From positions 20,053,001 to 20,117,000 of the forward strand of contig OZ005618.1 of the NCBI GenBank assembly GCA_963930655.1: a DNA stretch of 64,000 bases, read 5' to 3'. This document shows, piece by piece, positions 61,301-64,000 of the stretch. Both the position numbers and the translations under genes were made by a program. Every line of letters starts with the position of its first letter. The stretch's first letter is position 1. The notes beneath the pieces are model-generated. The model ran no database searches. It was not told the origin of the DNA and saw only the letters and a list, made by a program, of their open reading frames with translations. The DNA comes from Myrica gale (taxonomy: Eukaryota > Streptophyta > Magnoliopsida > Fagales > Myricaceae).

Positions 61301-62073
61301 TTCTCCTCTTTCAAAATGAGCCATGGAACTTTTACAGAAATAGGTCCACCTAATCAGACTAGAGGGGAATGCCACTCTGATTGTATCCCAACCAGTTCAG
61401 GATTCTAAGCACTTATTAGTTTTCCATTATCCTATCTGGCATGAGTCAAGTTCCATCTGCTATACCATGCATCAATGTTACCTTCATTCAATCCAAAGAG
61501 GTTAAGGAGTACAGAAGGAATACAAACCTGAAGCCAAGGAGATGGGATGCCATAGTAAGTGTATTCTTGGGGAATATCCTGGTTCCTCGCAAGCCTCTCT
61601 AATGTCTTAACGCACTTTGGAAGACTACTCCAATACGCTTCGTGGTTATTTGCTACTAGGGCAACGAGAAGGCTCATAGATGATGTCAAGACACCAAGAT
61701 CACGTTCATCTAATAGCTGTGCCATCCGATCCGCCCTAAGACATATATCAAATGGTACTAAAGAATAAGAACAAGTTCATCTATCTCATGAAAAAGCTTT
61801 CAACTGGAAAAGGAAAATTCAAACCTACCAGCCATCAACATTGACAACATCAGGATTCTTCCTAAACAAGCGCAGCAGACAGAGTGCAGCTTTCTTCCTC
61901 ACGAGCGGTCTGCAACTGCTAGAGATCTAAACCAAAACACTAGGTTAAATCAATCATTTCCGGTCCTACCAACAAAAATATATATTTAAAAACAAATTGG
62001 GATCTCTTACAAGTAACTTCTGAACATCAGGTGCTAAAGACTCTGCAAACTCTCTACCACCAATGTTGCCAAC
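52373..62073 (-). CDS. AP2A: AP-2 complex subunit alpha (alpha-adaptin), 5' end missing
   Basis: Twenty-four minus-strand exons: 62011-62073, 61829-61926, 61528-61735, 60628-60699, 60457-60549, 60043-60144, 59748-59845, 59206-59287, 59005-59093, 58288-58393, 58093-58158, 57463-57569, 57269-57373, 57071-57191, 56769-56951, 56365-56601, 55675-55755, 55331-55495, 55140-55226, 54921-55046, 54300-54380, 53756-53827, 52596-52675, 52373-52514. They total 2664 bp in one open frame, 887 residues plus stop. This large subunit of the clathrin adaptor AP-2 helps select cargo at the plasma membrane. The solenoid trunk runs from [17 protein letters not shown] through [13 protein letters not shown], a Pro/Ser-rich hinge follows (56,365-56,951), then the appendage domain ([20 protein letters not shown]), ending [10 protein letters not shown]. 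Plant family members have about 1010 residues, so some 125 N-terminal residues lie upstream beyond 62,074. No lesion was seen. Confidence 0.95.
53906..54290. mobile_element. MITE in an AP2A intron
   Basis: Long inverted ends: left ATTTAAAAGTTAAATACATTTG and reversed right ATTTAAAGAGGAAATTACAC, then shared TTTGTCC, CTAACACTTTGCACT/CTGACACTTTGCACT and AACTATCAATTT/AATTATCAATTT. The right end stops within about 10 bp of the exon at 54,300. Target duplication not resolved. Confidence 0.65.
59480..59640 (+). mobile_element. LINE 3' tail relic in an AP2A intron
   Basis: The stretch GTTTTCTAGCTTGTATGC, GTACAATTTTTTGTACTG and TTCTCTTACTTATAAAAAAAAA parallels the 3' end of the LINE at 62,418-62,810 (GTTTTCTAGCTTGTTTGG, GTCCTTTGTACTG, TTGCTTATCAAAAAAA). 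A short, older, 5'-truncated copy with no clear target duplication. Confidence 0.6.
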
Positions 62074-62417
62074 CTAAATAGACAAAGAAGGTCGTGACAG
62101 AGCAATAACTATGAATAAATGACAAGAACATGATATAAGGTAGAAAAAATAGAGAACACAGTCAACATCATCCAAGATAGACAAACAAGAAGACACTACA
62201 CCAGAAACAAGTTACAAGACCTTTATTCAAACAAACAACCTTCAGAAGAACCAAAACAAATAGTGATTTCAGAACGATGATATACCAATAAACAAAAACC
62301 ATGACAAGTTATTTCCATTAGTGAAAACGCCAGGACTGCTAAAAATAATTGCACGACATATCAAAAAAAAATCATAAGAGACTGAAATATAATGATTCGG
62401 ATTCCACATAGTTGCCG

Positions 62418-62810
62418 GGGAGCTGTGGTCCTTAGTACTTTCTATTATGGACTATGCTTGGGTGATGCCTAGGAGGGTAGCTGATGTATTGTTGTGCTGG
62501 AAAAGGGATTTTACTGACCCTCGGGCCTTAGCTATTTGGAGAATGATCCCTACTTGTATTTGGTGGCATTTATGGAGAGAGAGAAACGGGAGATGTTTTG
62601 AGGGTGTGGTTGTGTCCATGGAGGGTCTGAGGGGCAATTTTTTGCAGTCTTTGTTCTTGTGGGTGAATACTATGTTGGGTTCTCCCTTTTCGGAGTTTTT
62701 AGATTTTATTAGTTTTCTAGCTTGTTTGGTCTAGAGGTCTCAGTATAGTCCTTTGTACTGTTCCTTCTTTCCTTTTTCTTTCAATAAAATTGCCTTGCTT
62801 ATCAAAAAAA
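62418..62810 (+). mobile_element. 5'-truncated L1-type LINE insertion
   Basis: About 392 bp inserted antisense to AP2A, upstream of its first visible exon. It has a target duplication ACATAGTTGCCG at 62,406-62,417 and 62,810-62,821 and a short A tail before the right copy. It is open throughout as the last roughly 100 codons of ORF2: ELWSLVLSIMDYAWVMPRRV, ARALAIWRMIP-type wording, WWHLWRERNGRCFEG, typical of the zf-RVT C-terminal region of plant L1 elements. Clean signals of target-primed insertion point to a recent event. Confidence 0.92.
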
Positions 62811-62821
62811 CATAGTTGCCG

Positions 62822-64000
62822 AGCATAGCACATGGTCCTTCCTTTTACTACTCCAAAACAATAACTTAAAGCATAAGTATCGTCCATCTAGAGCTAAACC
62901 ATCTCCAAGGGAAATGGAATCAGCGAACCATCCTATAAAGTGTGGAGAGGATAGGGACAGCATAAGGGAGCCAGATAGCTAAAGAGAAAAGAAAGGATGT
63001 CCACTGAAGGGAAGAACTTAATTGTGCAGCTCTAATTTTTTTCTCACAGGCAATCATAAACCAAGAGAAAGGATGCTTGTTTTAGCCAATGGAATACCAT
63101 AAAGCAAACCTATGAACCTATCCATTCTTGATTTTACACTTTGGCATGAATAAGGCCCTCGAATGGAAGGGGAAGAGCACATGTACAGCAACTAAGTCCA
63201 AAAAGTCAAAGGGTTGACAAAATTTGCATACTTGCAATGAAATTTTCTTTAGCCTTTTCCTAGGTAAGGATTGTTCCAGAATCAGAATTCCACAAGCTGA
63301 TAGGATTGTGCCAAATAAAAGTTAATTGCAATAGAGTATGCTCCACAATTATTGAAGGGGAAGATGCAGCATTGGGAAGTCAAAACTGTGTAGGAGATCA
63401 CAGCATGATCTCAACTGTTTCTGTCCGACCAATACTCAATAACTACCAATAAGTTGACATCTCAAATGGTTAGACACTGAATGTTGCTCAATCTTAAATC
63501 ATAAATATACCTGAATGCAAAATCAGATGACGGTCAATCTCAACCAAATAAACATATACCGCATATCCCAGGACTTCTCCCTAAAATGAAGCACCCTAGC
63601 TTTTGAAAATAATACAGTAACTATTTGACAATGGATGGCTTGACCTGTCATAATCAACTTACTACGACAGATAATTCAACAAAACCGCTTCCAAACTAAA
63701 ATATTGCATACAGAAGATTGGACACCAGATATCTTTTGGAATAAGGAAAGAAAAAAACATTCAAAATTAAAAAGAGTCTCATTGCTTGTAAAGCATCAAA
63801 TGTAACAGCCCTTCAGCCGCTGAAGATAAGACCAAATTTGTCATCATGATGAGTAAAGGATTGAAAGATGAACCAAGATATGCACTACCATGTGGGATGA
63901 TACCATAAGCATCTTCAGGAAGTGGCCTGGGTAGTAGTTTTGCCACATAAAAGAAGGATAGATCCACCTAACACAGATAATTTAAAGCAAAAAGGTAAAA
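62822..64000. other. Presumed AP2A intron, no exon found
   Basis: The missing AP2A start (family wording MALSGMRGLSVFISDIRN and ETFQCLALTM) is not found on the minus strand here. The minus-strand ORF at 63,779-63,967 is unrelated to AP2A. The first exons therefore probably lie past 64,000. Confidence 0.55.

Noticed and set aside
63779-63967. Minus-strand ORF near the right edge as a possible AP2A first exon
   Set aside because: Its translation does not resemble the alpha-adaptin N-terminus and it lacks a matching donor phase.

Overview
The window is plant nuclear DNA, almost certainly from a woody eudicot. It is AT-rich with long introns, carries Ty1/copia, L1-type LINE, Mutator-like and CACTA remnants, and holds three recognisable plant gene loci. 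I could not fix the genus from sequence alone. No rRNA, tRNA or CRISPR feature was seen.

Layout. Positions 1-4599 hold a minus-strand Tork-like copia fossil running off the left edge. It abuts copy A of a roughly 1.7 kb duplicated block (4600-6372), which itself contains a solo LTR with a perfect 5-bp target duplication. Positions 6.4-9.7 kb hold a LINE fragment, an unrecognised set of exon-like pieces, a CACTA terminus and a clean Mutator-type MITE. Positions 11.8-16.0 kb hold an unusual element bounded by long inverted repeats, rich in a TTCGAA-cored motif, with one transposon-like ORF. Positions 15.9-17.9 kb hold a 499-bp tandem duplication carrying two truncated copies of a small secreted-peptide gene, followed by a LINE fragment. 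Positions 18,276-22,854 hold a second, young but broken copia element with both LTRs. The intact secreted-peptide gene lies at 24,941-25,273 and copy B of the duplicated block at 26,960-29,373, with its own LTR-like insertion.

The right half holds the host genes. Positions 30,372-36,445 (minus) are a decayed, 5'-truncated RAD5A/SMARCA3-like helicase-RING pseudogene. Positions 37,480-38,345 are a Mutator-like element with an exact 9-bp target duplication. Positions 41,076-50,020 (plus) are a complete nine-exon DDT/PHD-finger gene of the PTM family, 1699 codons plus stop by my splicing, with a LINE-derived palindrome in intron 3. Positions 52,373-62,073 (minus) are 24 exons of the AP-2 complex alpha subunit. 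Its first roughly 125 codons lie outside the window or in sequence I could not recognise.

PTM and AP2A are convergent neighbours with no obvious functional tie. The left 30 kb is best read as a nested transposon zone in which shared duplicated blocks date the insertions relative to each other. Splice sites were assigned by eye from GT-AG borders, reading frame and recalled family sequence, so individual borders may be off by a few bases.
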